A stretch of DNA of 64,000 nt from contig JACQVF010000072.1 in NCBI GenBank assembly GCA_016209885.1, forward strand, positions 1 through 64,000. The letters are read 5' to 3'. Position numbers and translations under genes: made by a program. The stretch comes from Gemmatimonadota bacterium. GTDB lineage: Bacteria; Gemmatimonadota; Gemmatimonadetes; Longimicrobiales; Gaopeijiaceae. Position 1 is the stretch's first letter; each line of letters begins with the position of its first letter. Below are positions 54,214-63,171 of this stretch, in pieces. The notes beneath the pieces are model-generated. The model saw only the letters and a program-made list of their open reading frames with translations. It was not told the origin of the DNA and did no database searches.

Positions 54214-54686
54214 GGCGAGGCGCCGGCACCGAAGGTACGGACCGAAGCCGCCGGGAGCGGCGGCCTCAGCAGCGCGCGGAGGGCGGGACGACAAGGCGCA
54301 TCCCCCTCGTTCACCTGGCGCACGCGCGCTCCGGCGACAAGGGCGATACGGTGAACATCGGCCTCATCGCCTACGATGCGGAGCATTACAAGCTCCTACG
54401 GCGCGAGGTCACCGCGCGGCGGGTGAAGGCGCACTTCGGACCACTGGTCCGTGGCGATGTTGTGCGCTACGAGCTGCCGAACCTGTGCGCGCTGAACTTT
54501 CTCCTCCACAACGCGCTGGACGGCGGGGGCACGGTCTCCCTCATGACGGACGCCCAGGGAAAGACGTTCAGCTCGGCGCTCCTGCGCATGGAGATCGAGG
54601 TTCCCGACGAGGTCGCGCGCACCGTGGCGGGTCGCGGACGTGTGCCGCGGGAGGCGCCGGGGCACGCTGCGGGGAGGGCGCCATGA
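54210..54686 (+). CDS. AtuA C-terminal ferredoxin-fold domain protein (separate gene)
   Basis: 158 residues. A basic, disordered N-terminus (~30) is followed by [25 protein letters not shown] (the AtuA C-terminal signature), [27 protein letters not shown] and [16 protein letters not shown]. The preceding gene is AtuA's core, so the pair equals one split AtuA. It overlaps the enoyl-CoA hydratase gene by 4 bp. Confidence 0.8.
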   Translation: MRRGAGTEGTDRSRRERRPQQRAEGGTTRRIPLVHLAHARSGDKGDTVNIGLIAYDAEHYKLLRREVTARRVKAHFGPLVRGDVVRYELPNLCALNFLLHNALDGGGTVSLMTDAQGKTFSSALLRMEIEVPDEVARTVAGRGRVPREAPGHAAGRAP

Positions 54687-55450
54687 GCGGCGGCGTCGTG
54701 GAGTACGCGGTGGACGGCGGAGTGGCCACCGTCCTCATGAACCGGCCGGGCAAGCGGAACGCCTTGAGTGCAGAGCTCGTGTGGGAGATGAGCGCCGCCT
54801 TCGACCGGGCGCGCGATGACCGGGCCGCGCGGGTCGTGGTGCTGCGCGGGGCAGGCCCGGACTTCTGCGCGGGTGCGGACCTGGATGAGCTGGCTCGCGT
54901 CGCGGAGCAGGGGGCCGAGGCCAATCTGGCCGACGCGGACGTGATGGGCCGCCTGTTCCTGCGCATCCGGCGGCTGCCGCAACCCGTGATCGCGGCCGTG
55001 CATGGGCGCGCGCTGGGAGGCGGCTGCGGCCTGGCGACCGCCTGCGACCTCGTGCTCGCGGCGGCGGACGCGGAGCTCGGCTACCCCGAGGTGCGCATCG
55101 GGTTCGTACCCGCGCTGGTGATGACGTTTCTCCGGCGCAAGCTCCCGGAGGGCCGCGCGTTCGAGCTCATGGCGCGGGGCGACCGGATCGGCGCGGCGGA
55201 GGCGGAGCGCGTGGGGCTCGTGAACCGCGTGTATCCCGCCGAGTCGTTCCACGACGATGTGGCCGCCTATGCAGTCGATCTCGCGTCGCGGCCGCGGACG
55301 GCCCTCGCGCTCACGAAGCGGCTGCTCTACGGGCTTGAGGGCGTGGGGCTCGAGGAGGGAATCGCCCGCGGATCGGAGGTGAACGCGCTCGCGCGCCAGA
55401 CGCGGGAGTTCCGGGAGGGCGTGCGCGCGTTCCTGGAGCGTCGCCGGTGA
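54683..55450 (+). CDS. enoyl-CoA hydratase/isomerase family protein
   Basis: 255 residues. Crotonase fold: VATVLMNRPGKRNALSAELV, oxyanion loops FCAGADLDEL (~65) and AVHGRALGGGCGLATACDLVLAA (~108), then GYPEVRIGFVPALVM with a Glu at the usual second catalytic position. Could hydrate methylglutaconyl-CoA (leucine route) or isohexenylglutaconyl-CoA (AtuE-like); context supports either. Preceded by GGGGAGGG 5-12 bases upstream. Confidence 0.85.
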   Translation: MSGGVVEYAVDGGVATVLMNRPGKRNALSAELVWEMSAAFDRARDDRAARVVVLRGAGPDFCAGADLDELARVAEQGAEANLADADVMGRLFLRIRRLPQPVIAAVHGRALGGGCGLATACDLVLAAADAELGYPEVRIGFVPALVMTFLRRKLPEGRAFELMARGDRIGAAEAERVGLVNRVYPAESFHDDVAAYAVDLASRPRTALALTKRLLYGLEGVGLEEGIARGSEVNALARQTREFREGVRAFLERRR

Positions 55451-55686
55451 TACTGCTCGACCGTTCCCGCCGGGGACCGGACCGCTATCTCACGTGGAAA
55501 GTGCGGGCGTTCTGGCTCGGTGCCGTGCTCGGCGTGCTTGGCATGTTCCTGGAGAGCGTGTGGCTCACCGCACCGGCCATCCTCGTGCTCCTGGTGGGCG
55601 TTTTCCTGCGCTTCTTCCGCGAGCCGCGCGGCGGGGCAGCTCTCCCGCGGACGCAGAGTGGCGGACCGCCGGGAGGCGCGGGATGA
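55447..55686 (+). CDS. small membrane protein, two transmembrane segments
   Basis: 79 residues, GTG start overlapping the previous stop. Two hydrophobic segments (FWLGAVLGVLGMFLESVWL and APAILVLLVGVFLRFF) and a short Gly/Pro-rich tail. No family recognised. Coupled to both neighbours by 4-bp overlaps. Confidence 0.6.
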   Translation: MILLDRSRRGPDRYLTWKVRAFWLGAVLGVLGMFLESVWLTAPAILVLLVGVFLRFFREPRGGAALPRTQSGGPPGGAG

Positions 55687-56954
55687 CCCGCCGCCCCGGG
55701 GCAGCGCCCGCCGGGCAAGAGGGACCGTTACTGGCCCCGCGCGGGGCGCGTCCGGGGTCCGCGAGGTTCTCCCTTTACGGCGTCCTCGCGCCCCTAGCTC
55801 TCTGTCTTCTTCTGGCGGCCGCAGGGCCGGCGCCGGCCGGGGCGCAGGTCTCGCCCGCCGATTCGGCGGCGGTGCTTCAGAGCGTCGCCGAGCGCCTCGA
55901 AGTGGAGGGTCGCCACGAGCTGGCGCGCGCCCTCTACGGGCTCATCCTGGAGCGTTACGCCGGCACGCCCTCCGCTGCGGAGGCGGAGCGACACCTCACC
56001 TCGCTGCGCGGCCGGGAGGAGGAGGGCAGCGGCCGCGTCGAGCTCATCGTCTGGAGCACGCTGTACGGCCTCTGGCTCGGCGTGGCCGTGCCCGCCGCCC
56101 TGGGCGCGGAGGAACCCGAGGCGTACGGCGCCGGACTGCTCGTGGGCGGGCCACTGGGCTTCATCGCCTCCCGCGCGTACAGCGACCGCGCGCGCCTCGG
56201 GGAAGGTCATGCCCGGGCCATCACCTTCGGGGGGATGTGGGGCACCTGGCAGGGCCTGGGATGGCGTGAGGTGCTGGACCTCGGCACCCGCACGACCCGC
56301 TACTGCTCCGGGCCCGGCGATTCGCAGCCGTGCTACGAAGACGAAGAGGCGTCCTCCGAGGTCGTCATCCGGGCCATGCTCCTGGGTGGCCTCGCCGGCC
56401 TGGGCACCGGGGCGATGCTCGCGCGCTCTCGATCCATCACCGCCGGGACCGCGACCGCCGTGAACTTCGGGGCGCTGTGGGGGACGTGGTACGGCGTGGC
56501 AACCTCGATCCTCTTCGATATCGAGGGCGACGAGGCGCTCGCGCTAACGCTCCTGGGAGGGAACGCGGGGCTCGTGACCGCCGCGATCCTGGCGCCTCGC
56601 TGGGACCTCAGCCGGCCGCGCGCCCGGCTCATCAGCATCGCCGGGGTCGCCGGTCTCGTGGGAGGCTTCGGCCTCGATCTCATCCTCCAGCCCGAAAGCG
56701 AACGGACGGCCATCCTCCTGCCCATGCTCGGGAGCGCCGCGGGGCTCGCCATCGGCGCTGCCTGGTCTCGGGGGCAGGACCGGCGCGGAGAGGGGGTTCC
56801 AGAAAGCCCCGGCGCGGCACTGCTCGAGATCCGCGACGGCCGCCTGCGGCTCGACCTCCCGCTGCCGCTGCCCGCGGCGCTGCCCGTCGAGCGCGCGAGC
56901 GGCCGTGGTTGGGAGGTGGGAGCCCGCCTCACGCTCCTCGACGCGCGCTTCTGA
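55683..56954 (+). CDS. secreted or membrane protein of unknown function
   Basis: 423 residues. N-terminal signal-like segment (LYGVLAPLALCLLLAAAGPAPAGAQ) followed by a helical, TPR-like stretch (ADSAAVLQSVAERLEVEGRHELARALYGLILERYAGTPSAAEAERHL). Then several glycine-rich hydrophobic repeats (LYGLWLGVAVPAALG, GGPLGFIASRAYSDRARLG, LLGGLAGLGTGAMLARS, MLGSAAGLAIGAAWSRG). Such an arrangement suits a periplasmic or barrel-associated protein, but the repeats may also be transmembrane. No known family. Confidence 0.6.
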   Translation: MTRRPGAAPAGQEGPLLAPRGARPGSARFSLYGVLAPLALCLLLAAAGPAPAGAQVSPADSAAVLQSVAERLEVEGRHELARALYGLILERYAGTPSAAEAERHLTSLRGREEEGSGRVELIVWSTLYGLWLGVAVPAALGAEEPEAYGAGLLVGGPLGFIASRAYSDRARLGEGHARAITFGGMWGTWQGLGWREVLDLGTRTTRYCSGPGDSQPCYEDEEASSEVVIRAMLLGGLAGLGTGAMLARSRSITAGTATAVNFGALWGTWYGVATSILFDIEGDEALALTLLGGNAGLVTAAILAPRWDLSRPRARLISIAGVAGLVGGFGLDLILQPESERTAILLPMLGSAAGLAIGAAWSRGQDRRGEGVPESPGAALLEIRDGRLRLDLPLPLPAALPVERASGRGWEVGARLTLLDARF

Positions 56955-57008
56955 ACGGGCGGCGGCCGACCCGGGCCGTCATGTCCGGGCCCCAGCCGTC
57001 CGCCTACC

Positions 57009-58910
57009 GTGGGCACAGGAGCTCACCGTCCCGAGCCCGGATCCGGCTACCGCGCCTCGATCCTCAGGCTGCTCGTGAATCTCGATACGCCCAAGAGGGT
57101 TGCAGCGCCCGTGCCCACCCTCCAGGACGCCCGGCACGCACTCCGCGCGTTCTTCGGCTACGGAGATTTCCGTGGCGCCCAGGAGGCGGCGATCACGGCC
57201 GTGCTCGCAGGACGCGACGTGCTCGTGGTGATGCCCACCGGCGGCGGCAAGAGCATTTGCTACCAGGTCCCCGCTGCGGTGCTGGCGGGCGTCACCCTGG
57301 TCGTGAGCCCCCTCATCTCCCTCATGAAGGACCAGGTCGACGCGCTCGCGGCCGTGAAGCTCCCGGCCACGTTCATCAATTCGTCCATCACGGCCTCGGA
57401 GATCCGGCATCGGCTCGCGGCGGCACGCCGGGGGGACGTGAAGCTGCTGTACGTGGCGCCGGAGCGATTCGACTCGGCCCAGTTCCGGGACGCGCTGCGC
57501 GAGCTGGAGGTCGCGCTGCTCGCGGTAGATGAGGCACACTGTATCTCGATCTGGGGCCATGACTTCCGGCCGAGTTACCTCCGCCTGGGCGCCGTGCGTG
57601 CCGCCTTCGCGTGCCCGGCTATTGCCCTGACTGCGACGGCGACCCCGCGCGTCCGCCGAGACATTGTGCGCTATCTGCGCCTGCGGCGGCCTGCCCAGCT
57701 CGTGCGTGGATTCGACCGACGGAACTTGCGGTGGTACGTGGCCGCCCCCCGGGATGAGGCGGAGAAAGCCGCGTTGCTCGAGCGCTTGGTTCGTGAGACA
57801 AGCGGCTCGGGCATCGTGTATGCGGCCACGCGCAAGTCGGTGGAGACGGTTCGGCGGCGCCTCGCGCGTCTCGGCATCGCCGTGGACGCGTACCATGCGG
57901 GGCTCGCAGACGCGGACCGCGAGCGCGTACAGGAAGCGTTCATGGCGGGCACGACCCGCGTGGTCGTGGCCACGAATGCGTTCGGGATGGGGATCGACAA
58001 GCCGGATGTTCGGCTCGTCGTCCACTACCAGACGGCGGGAAGCCTTGAGGCGTACTACCAGGAGGCGGGGCGTGCCGGAAGGGATGGGATGCCGGCGGAC
58101 TGTGTTCTTCTCCACCGGTATGCCGATCGCTTCACGCACGAGTTCCTCATCGACCAGAGCTTCCCGGAGCCGGAGCTCGTCAAGCGCGGGCACCGCGCTC
58201 TGCACGAGGCCGCAGGCCCCGACGGCTTCCTCGCCGCGGCGCCGCGGGCTCTTCTGGGAGCGGTCGTGGGGATCGGCACGGCACGGCGCGCGGATCCCGT
58301 GCTCCGCGTTCTCGAGCGGGCAGGCGCCGTTCGACGCCATCCGCCCGGCGCCCGCGGTCCCGCCCGGGTGCGGCTTCTGGCCCTGCCGGAGCGCATCCGC
58401 GCCGAGCTCGCAGGGGGGGACGCGGAGGCGGAGCTCGCGTTCCTGCGCGGGCTGTGGAAGGCCGCCGGCGGTCACGCGCTTTACCGAGGAACGGAGCTTC
58501 AGGGCTCGGTGCTCGGCGCGCTCGCGGGATCCTTTGAACGTGCCCGCCACCTGATGGAGCAACTGGCCCGCCGCAGCTTCCTGGAGTGGATCCCGCCCAC
58601 TCCCCTGCGCGCCTGGCAGGTGGTGCTGGCGCCCGGCCGCGAGCGCATCGACTGGGCACGAGAATCGGCGCGGCGCCACGCCGAGCTCGAGAAGCTTCAA
58701 CGGATGCAGGCATACGCCTATACCCCCGGGTGCCGCCGCGCCCACATCCTTCGCTACTTCGGTGATCCCGCTGCGATGAGCCGTTGCGACGGGTGCGACA
58801 ACTGCCTGGGCGGCGCGCGCGCGATTCTTCCGGATGTGCCCACGCCGGCCGCGCGCTCGCTCGCCGCGCCGCGACGGCGCCGGCTTTCCCTGCGGTCCCC
58901 CCGCGCCTAG
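57009..58910 (+). CDS. recQ: ATP-dependent DNA helicase RecQ-like
   Basis: 633 residues. Walker A VVMPTGGGKSICYQ, DEAH-type Walker B LAVDEAHCISIWGHDFR, motif IV-VI region VVVATNAFGMGIDKPDVR and QEAGRAGRDG. The zinc-binding C-terminus has CRRAHILRYFGDP...RCDGCDNC (four Cys). The HRDC domain is not evident; the C-terminus is Arg/Pro-rich. The start is uncertain: GTG 57009 adds ~35 residues to the core beginning ARHALRAFFGYGDFRGAQ; GTGs at 57075 and 57111 are alternatives. Confidence 0.92.
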   Translation: MGTGAHRPEPGSGYRASILRLLVNLDTPKRVAAPVPTLQDARHALRAFFGYGDFRGAQEAAITAVLAGRDVLVVMPTGGGKSICYQVPAAVLAGVTLVVSPLISLMKDQVDALAAVKLPATFINSSITASEIRHRLAAARRGDVKLLYVAPERFDSAQFRDALRELEVALLAVDEAHCISIWGHDFRPSYLRLGAVRAAFACPAIALTATATPRVRRDIVRYLRLRRPAQLVRGFDRRNLRWYVAAPRDEAEKAALLERLVRETSGSGIVYAATRKSVETVRRRLARLGIAVDAYHAGLADADRERVQEAFMAGTTRVVVATNAFGMGIDKPDVRLVVHYQTAGSLEAYYQEAGRAGRDGMPADCVLLHRYADRFTHEFLIDQSFPEPELVKRGHRALHEAAGPDGFLAAAPRALLGAVVGIGTARRADPVLRVLERAGAVRRHPPGARGPARVRLLALPERIRAELAGGDAEAELAFLRGLWKAAGGHALYRGTELQGSVLGALAGSFERARHLMEQLARRSFLEWIPPTPLRAWQVVLAPGRERIDWARESARRHAELEKLQRMQAYAYTPGCRRAHILRYFGDPAAMSRCDGCDNCLGGARAILPDVPTPAARSLAAPRRRRLSLRSPRA

Positions 58911-58922
58911 GTTATCCCGTTA

Positions 58923-60155
58923 ATGGACCGGTATCTGACCCCGGAGCACCAGAGGCTCAGGGCGCGCGTACAGGGGTTCGCCCAGGAGGTCATCGCCCCC
59001 GTGGCCCGGGAGCTCGACGAGCGAGGTGAGTTCCCGTGGGAGACGGTAAAGGCCATGGCCGAGATGGGACTCCTGGGCATCCCGGTACCCCAGGAGCTGG
59101 GTGGCCTGGGCCTCGACGACCTGAGCTACCTCCTGGTCATCGAGGAGCTGGCGAAGGTGGACGCGAGCCACGCCATCACCGTCTCCGCCCACACGACCCT
59201 CGGCACCTCCCCGATCCTCACCTTCGGGACCGAGGCGCAGAAACGCCGCCATGTACCACTGCTGGCGCGTGGCGTCGTCCTCGGCGGCTTCGGCCTCACA
59301 GAGCCCGCCGCCGGCTCCGACGCCTCCCGCTCCCGCACGCGCGCGGTGCGCGAGGACGGCGGCTACCGCGTCAACGGCTCGAAGATCTTCATTACGCACG
59401 CGGGAGTCGGCGAAGTTTTTGTCGTCACCGCCGTCACGCATCCGGGGGCGGGTGCCCGTGGAATCACCAGCTTCATCGTGACCAAGCCGACCACGGACCT
59501 GGAGCGGGCGCGCGCCCTGGGCTTCGGCCACTCGGAGGATCTCGAGTTCACCCCGGGCGTCCGCGCCGGGAAGAAGGAAGACAAGATGGGCTGGCGCGCC
59601 TCCGACACCCGGGAGCTCATTCTCGAGGACGCGTTCGTGCCCGAAGCGAATCGCTTGGGAAACGAGGGCGAGGGGTTCGTCAACTTCATGAGGACGCTGG
59701 ATGCGGGCCGCATCGGCCTCGCCGCCCTCTCCCTCGGCCTCGCCCAGGGCGCGCTGGAGACCGCCATCCACCATGCGGACCTGCGCGAGCAGTTCGGCAC
59801 CCGGCTCCGTGACTTCCAGGTGATCCAGTTCGAGCTCGCGGACCTGGCTACGGGGATCGAGGCCGGACGCCACCTCACCTACCACGCCGCCTGGCTCAAG
59901 CAGACGCACCGCCCGTACACGAAGGAGGCGGCCATGGCCAAGCTCTTCTGCTCCGAGCTCGCCATGCGTGCCACGACCCGGGCCGTTCAGATCCTCGGCG
60001 CCTACGGCTATACGGACGACTACCCCGCCGAGCGTATGATGCGCGACGCGAAAGTCTGCGAGATCGGCGAAGGGACGAGCGAAATCCAGCGGCTCGTCAT
60101 CGCGCGTCATGTGCTCCGCGAGTTCGTGGGCACCGGGCTGGAGCTGGGACCCTAG
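58923..60155 (+). CDS. acyl-CoA dehydrogenase
   Basis: 410 residues. FAD-dependent: GGFGLTEPAAGSDAS and YRVNGSKIFITHAGVG (flavin/acyl region), FGFRDFQVIQFELADLAT-like and ILGAYGYTDDYPAERMMRDAKVCEIGEGTSEIQR. The catalytic glutamate is in the common position (Glu383, EGTSEIQR), unlike isovaleryl-CoA dehydrogenase, where that position is Ala/Gly. So a short/medium straight-chain substrate is favoured over isovaleryl-CoA. Its TAG stop belongs to the first bases of element B2. Confidence 0.92.
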   Translation: MDRYLTPEHQRLRARVQGFAQEVIAPVARELDERGEFPWETVKAMAEMGLLGIPVPQELGGLGLDDLSYLLVIEELAKVDASHAITVSAHTTLGTSPILTFGTEAQKRRHVPLLARGVVLGGFGLTEPAAGSDASRSRTRAVREDGGYRVNGSKIFITHAGVGEVFVVTAVTHPGAGARGITSFIVTKPTTDLERARALGFGHSEDLEFTPGVRAGKKEDKMGWRASDTRELILEDAFVPEANRLGNEGEGFVNFMRTLDAGRIGLAALSLGLAQGALETAIHHADLREQFGTRLRDFQVIQFELADLATGIEAGRHLTYHAAWLKQTHRPYTKEAAMAKLFCSELAMRATTRAVQILGAYGYTDDYPAERMMRDAKVCEIGEGTSEIQRLVIARHVLREFVGTGLELGP

Positions 60156-60238
60156 TGTGCCGTCCCAGGAATTCCTTGGCATTCGGGTCGCCGCGGCAAC
60201 CCGCATCGCTCTGTTGCTCCTGCTCGAAATAGCGCTGC
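60152..60238. repeat. half-copy of palindromic element B (B2)
   Basis: Starts CTAGTGTGCCGTCCCAGGAA and continues ATTCCTTGGCATTC... to CGAAATAGCGCTG. It is alignable with the left half of element B1 (15566-15652). The right half is not recognisable. The CTAG at its start includes the acyl-CoA dehydrogenase stop. Confidence 0.6.
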
Positions 60239-60360
60239 CGCGAGACGATCCCCCGGTCGCAGGCTTTCGTTATATTGCGACGACTTATCACGACGATGAT
60301 CGACGCCACGAAGCGGTCGATGACCTGAACACGCTGACCGGAAGTGGGGAGCGACCTCGC

Positions 60361-61890
60361 TTGAAGCGCGAAATCCTCATCAGTGCCTCACCCAAGGAAT
60401 CCCGCGTCGCCATCCTCGAGGACGGCGAGCTCATGGAGCTCATGATTGACCGTCCCGACGCGAACCGGCTTGTGGGCGACATCTACCTCGGCCGCCTCAC
60501 CGCCGTGCTGCCGGGGATCCAGGCCGCGTTCGTGGACCTGGGCACGGGGAAGGCCGGTTTCCTGCATGTCTCGGACGTCGCCCACGAGGGCATGGGCGAC
60601 GACGACGAGGAGGACGACCGCGGCGACGGCCGGCGGCAGCGGCGTTACCCGCCCATCCAGGAGCTCGTGAAAAAAGGCGATGAGATCCTGATCCAGGTCA
60701 CGAAGGAGGCCATCGGCACGAAGGGACCCCGCGTCTCCGCGCAGATCTCGCTACCTGGCCGCTTCCTTGTCTACATGCCCTACGCGAATCACGTGGGCGT
60801 CAGCCGGAAGATCGAAGACCGGGAGGAGCGCGCCCGCCTGCGCAAGCTGGCGCGAGAGATTCTGCCCGACGGAGCGGGCGGCCTCATCGTGCGCACGGTG
60901 GGCGAAGAGCTGAGCCGCGAGACGTTCGAGCGCGAGTTCAAGACCCTCCACGCGACGTGGGAGAAGATCCAGCGACGCGCGAAATCGAGCAAGCCGCCGG
61001 CCGTCGTCCACCGCGAGGCGAAGCTCATCAGCGGCATCATCCGCGACCTGTTCACGGACAAGGTGGACGCGCTCATCGTCAACGACAAGCAGATCCTCAA
61101 CGAGATCCGTCTCTACTTGCGCGGCGTGGATCCCGAGCTCGTGGATCGCGTCCGCCTCTATACGGAGCCCGTCCCGCTCTTCGACCAGTATGGCATCGAG
61201 GAGGAAATCGAGCGCGCCTTCCAGCGCAACGTTGAGCTGCCCTCCGGAGGCTACCTCGTCATCGAGCCCACCGAGGCCCTCGTTTCCATCGACGTGAACA
61301 CCGGCCGCTATACCGGCCGCAAGGACCCGGAGAGCACCATCCTCCGGACCAACCTCGATGCCGCCAAGCAAATCGCCCGGCAGCTCCGCCTCCGCGACAT
61401 CGGCGGCATCATCGTCTGCGACTTCATCGACATGGAATCGCAGCAGAACCGCGACCGCGTCCTCCAGGAGCTCCGCTCCCACCTCGGACGGGACCGGGCC
61501 CGCACCAAAGCCTTCGAGGTCTCCGAGCTCGGACTCATCGAGATGACCCGCCAGCGCGTCCGGCCCTCACTCCTGCAAACGCTCACAGAACCCTGCGCCT
61601 ACTGCTCCGGCGGCGGACGCGTCTTCACCCCCGAGACCGTGACTCGCCGCCTCGAACGCGCAGTCCTACGGGTCGGCATCGAAGGAAAGGAAAAAACCCT
61701 CACCGTCCGCGTCCACCCGGATGTGGCCCTCCATATCATGGAGGATGAGCCCGATTTCCTCAGGTGGCTCTCCAAGCGCTCGACTCTCGAGATCGACCTC
61801 CGCGACGACCCCCTCATGCGCCGCGATGAGTTCCGCCTCCTCGCCGGACCCGCCGACACGGACATCACCGCGCGCTACCTCGTGACCTAG
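60361..61890 (+). CDS. rng: ribonuclease E/G family protein
   Basis: 509 residues from TTG 60361 (the family starts MKREILI; no ATG is available in frame). S1 RNA-binding domain ~35-120 with a Gly/Asp/Arg-rich loop (GDDDEEDDRGDGRRQRR), then the 5' sensor and DNase I-like catalytic region (LVIEPTEALVSIDVNTGRYTGRK, Asp residues for Mg2+; DIGGIIVCDFIDME) and the Zn-link Cys pair (PCAYCSGGGR). The long C-terminal scaffold of E. coli RNase E is absent, so this is a short RNase G-like form. Its TAG stop coincides with the start of element C. Confidence 0.9.
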   Translation: MKREILISASPKESRVAILEDGELMELMIDRPDANRLVGDIYLGRLTAVLPGIQAAFVDLGTGKAGFLHVSDVAHEGMGDDDEEDDRGDGRRQRRYPPIQELVKKGDEILIQVTKEAIGTKGPRVSAQISLPGRFLVYMPYANHVGVSRKIEDREERARLRKLAREILPDGAGGLIVRTVGEELSRETFEREFKTLHATWEKIQRRAKSSKPPAVVHREAKLISGIIRDLFTDKVDALIVNDKQILNEIRLYLRGVDPELVDRVRLYTEPVPLFDQYGIEEEIERAFQRNVELPSGGYLVIEPTEALVSIDVNTGRYTGRKDPESTILRTNLDAAKQIARQLRLRDIGGIIVCDFIDMESQQNRDRVLQELRSHLGRDRARTKAFEVSELGLIEMTRQRVRPSLLQTLTEPCAYCSGGGRVFTPETVTRRLERAVLRVGIEGKEKTLTVRVHPDVALHIMEDEPDFLRWLSKRSTLEIDLRDDPLMRRDEFRLLAGPADTDITARYLVT

Positions 61891-62068
61891 TGCTCCCGGC
61901 CGGAAATACGGTCACGTATCGAGACCGTCGATGCGTGCGCCTCGCAAGGCGCGCTGAGGAGGAATAGCCCTGCGCTATTGCGACGAAGCGCAACGCAGCG
62001 AGGCACAATGCAGCGAGGCACAATGCAGCGGCGGTCGAATACGACCGTATTTCCGGCCGGGAGCACTA
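61888..62068. repeat. palindromic element C with perfect terminal inverted repeats and internal tandem repeats
   Basis: 181 bp. The terminal ~26 bp (starting TAGTGCTCCCGGCCGGAAAT) recur exactly in reverse complement at the right end (…GGCCGGGAGCACTA, ending 62068). The interior carries the hairpin AATAGC-CCTGC-GCTATT (61963-61979) and a 15-bp tandem unit (CAATGCAGCGAGGCA) at 62006-62020, with a close variant at 61991-62005 and a partial copy at 62021-62030. GAGGAGGAATAGC here recalls the core of elements B. No coding capacity. TA at both outer ends fits a TA target duplication. Confidence 0.75.
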
Positions 62069-62270
62069 GCAGGGAGAGCACCTAACCCCCCGCAGTCAGG
62101 GGCGACCCTACGACCCCCTACGACCCCCTACGACCCCCTGCGACTCGGCGACTCGGCGACTCCCTCCGACGGCCGCCCCGGTTGACCGACGACCATTTTC
62201 GCTTAGCTTTATCCAGACGTTCGAACGCGATTCGAGCCAAACCTATTGCCCAATTGCCTCGATTCGGACT
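62069..62270. other. intergenic stretch before rplU, with short tandem repeats
   Basis: CTACGACCCC repeats three times (62108-62137), followed by CGACTCGG-type octamers (62141-62156). The rplU promoter candidate follows. Taken with element C, 61891-62270 holds no gene. Confidence 0.5.
62182..62209 (+). promoter_or_regulatory. sigma70-like promoter for rplU-rpmA
   Basis: TTGACC (62182-62187), a 16-base spacer, TAGCTT (62204-62209). The -10 box is identical to the truA one. Transcription would start near 62216, giving a leader of about 55 bases. Confidence 0.5.
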
Positions 62271-62582
62271 ATGTACGCGATATTCCGTGCCGGTGGCCAG
62301 CAGTTCCGTGCTGAAAGCGGGGACATGCTGCGGGTTCCTGCCATTGCGGCAGAGGTCGGCGAGACCGTGACGTTCGACAACGTGCTCTTGGCGGGGGAAG
62401 GCGAGGAGGTTAAGATCGGGGGGCCGGCGCTGGCGGGCGCGCAGGTCAGGGCGGAGGTAGTGCGTCACGGGCGGGCTCGCAAGGTGATCGTGTTCAAGCG
62501 GAAGCGGCGCAAGAATTATCGTCGCAAGTACGGTCACCGGCAACCGTTCACGGAGATCCGGATCCAGGAGATCGTGGTCTGA
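62271..62582 (+). CDS. rplU: 50S ribosomal protein L21
   Basis: 103 residues, the standard L21 length. Starts [18 protein letters not shown] (IxxGGxQ-type), contains TFDNVLL and the basic [28 protein letters not shown] near the C-terminus (given in two parts), which binds 23S rRNA. Followed after 40 bases by rpmA. Confidence 0.97.
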   Translation: MYAIFRAGGQQFRAESGDMLRVPAIAAEVGETVTFDNVLLAGEGEEVKIGGPALAGAQVRAEVVRHGRARKVIVFKRKRRKNYRRKYGHRQPFTEIRIQEIVV

Positions 62583-62622
62583 GCGTGTTTCGCCGGGTCT
62601 ACGACGGATCGAGAGCGCGGCC

Positions 62623-62877
62623 ATGGCACACAAGAAGGGTGTAGGGTCGAGCCGGAACGGGCGCGACAGCCAGGCGAAGCACCTGGGTGTCAAGCGGTAT
62701 GGCGGCCAGCACGTCCATGGTGGTGAGATTCTGGTGCGCCAGCGCGGTACGAAGTTCCACCCCGGCCCCAACGTGGGTCGTGGTGGAGACGACACGCTCT
62801 TCGCACTGATCGACGGAGTCGTGGCGTTCGAGCGCCGCGGCCGCCGGCCGGTGGTGTCGGTGTACGCTGTGGAGTAG
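62623..62877 (+). CDS. rpmA: 50S ribosomal protein L27
   Basis: 84 residues beginning [17 protein letters not shown] with the usual short, uncleaved basic N-terminus (no N-terminal extension requiring protease removal). [22 protein letters not shown] is the typical core. Acts near the peptidyl-transferase centre. Confidence 0.97.
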   Translation: MAHKKGVGSSRNGRDSQAKHLGVKRYGGQHVHGGEILVRQRGTKFHPGPNVGRGGDDTLFALIDGVVAFERRGRRPVVSVYAVE

Positions 62878-62898
62878 CGGCTGAGCTGCAGAGCAGGT

Positions 62899-62927
62899 TC
62901 CCGCCCCGCGGTCAGGGCGGGACTTTT
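62899..62927 (+). terminator. intrinsic terminator after rpmA
   Basis: TCCCGCCC (62899-62906) pairs with GGGCGGGA (62915-62922) around an 8-base loop, followed by a TTTT run (62924-62927). A standard rho-independent terminator 22 bases after the stop. Confidence 0.75.
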
Positions 62928-63171
62928 CGTGTGTCGCACCCTGTCATGGGCGTACTCTAGTTGTACCCCGTTGTACCCCCCTCGGTCGTGGCCCGGCTCG
63001 GGCCTGCGTCCCAGGGGTCATCGCCTGCGGCGGCACCGCAAGCGGTGCGCATCCCGTGAGGCGCGGTGGCACGTTGCAGGACCAAGACGTGGTACGATTG
63101 TTGCCACCCGAGTCGGCGTTGTGGGGGTGAGGGAGCTGCCTGGTGACTGTTCAGAGCAGGAGGTTCCCGAC
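62928..63171. other. intergenic region before the transglycosylase gene
   Basis: GC-rich with two direct copies of GTTGTACCCC (around 62963-62985). A possible, weak -10 (TACGAT at 63093-63098) lacks a well-placed -35. No gene seen. Confidence 0.35.

Noticed and set aside
62029-62050. tRNA T-loop-like GGTCGAATACGACC inside element C
   Set aside because: It is part of the palindrome; no cloverleaf can be built around it.
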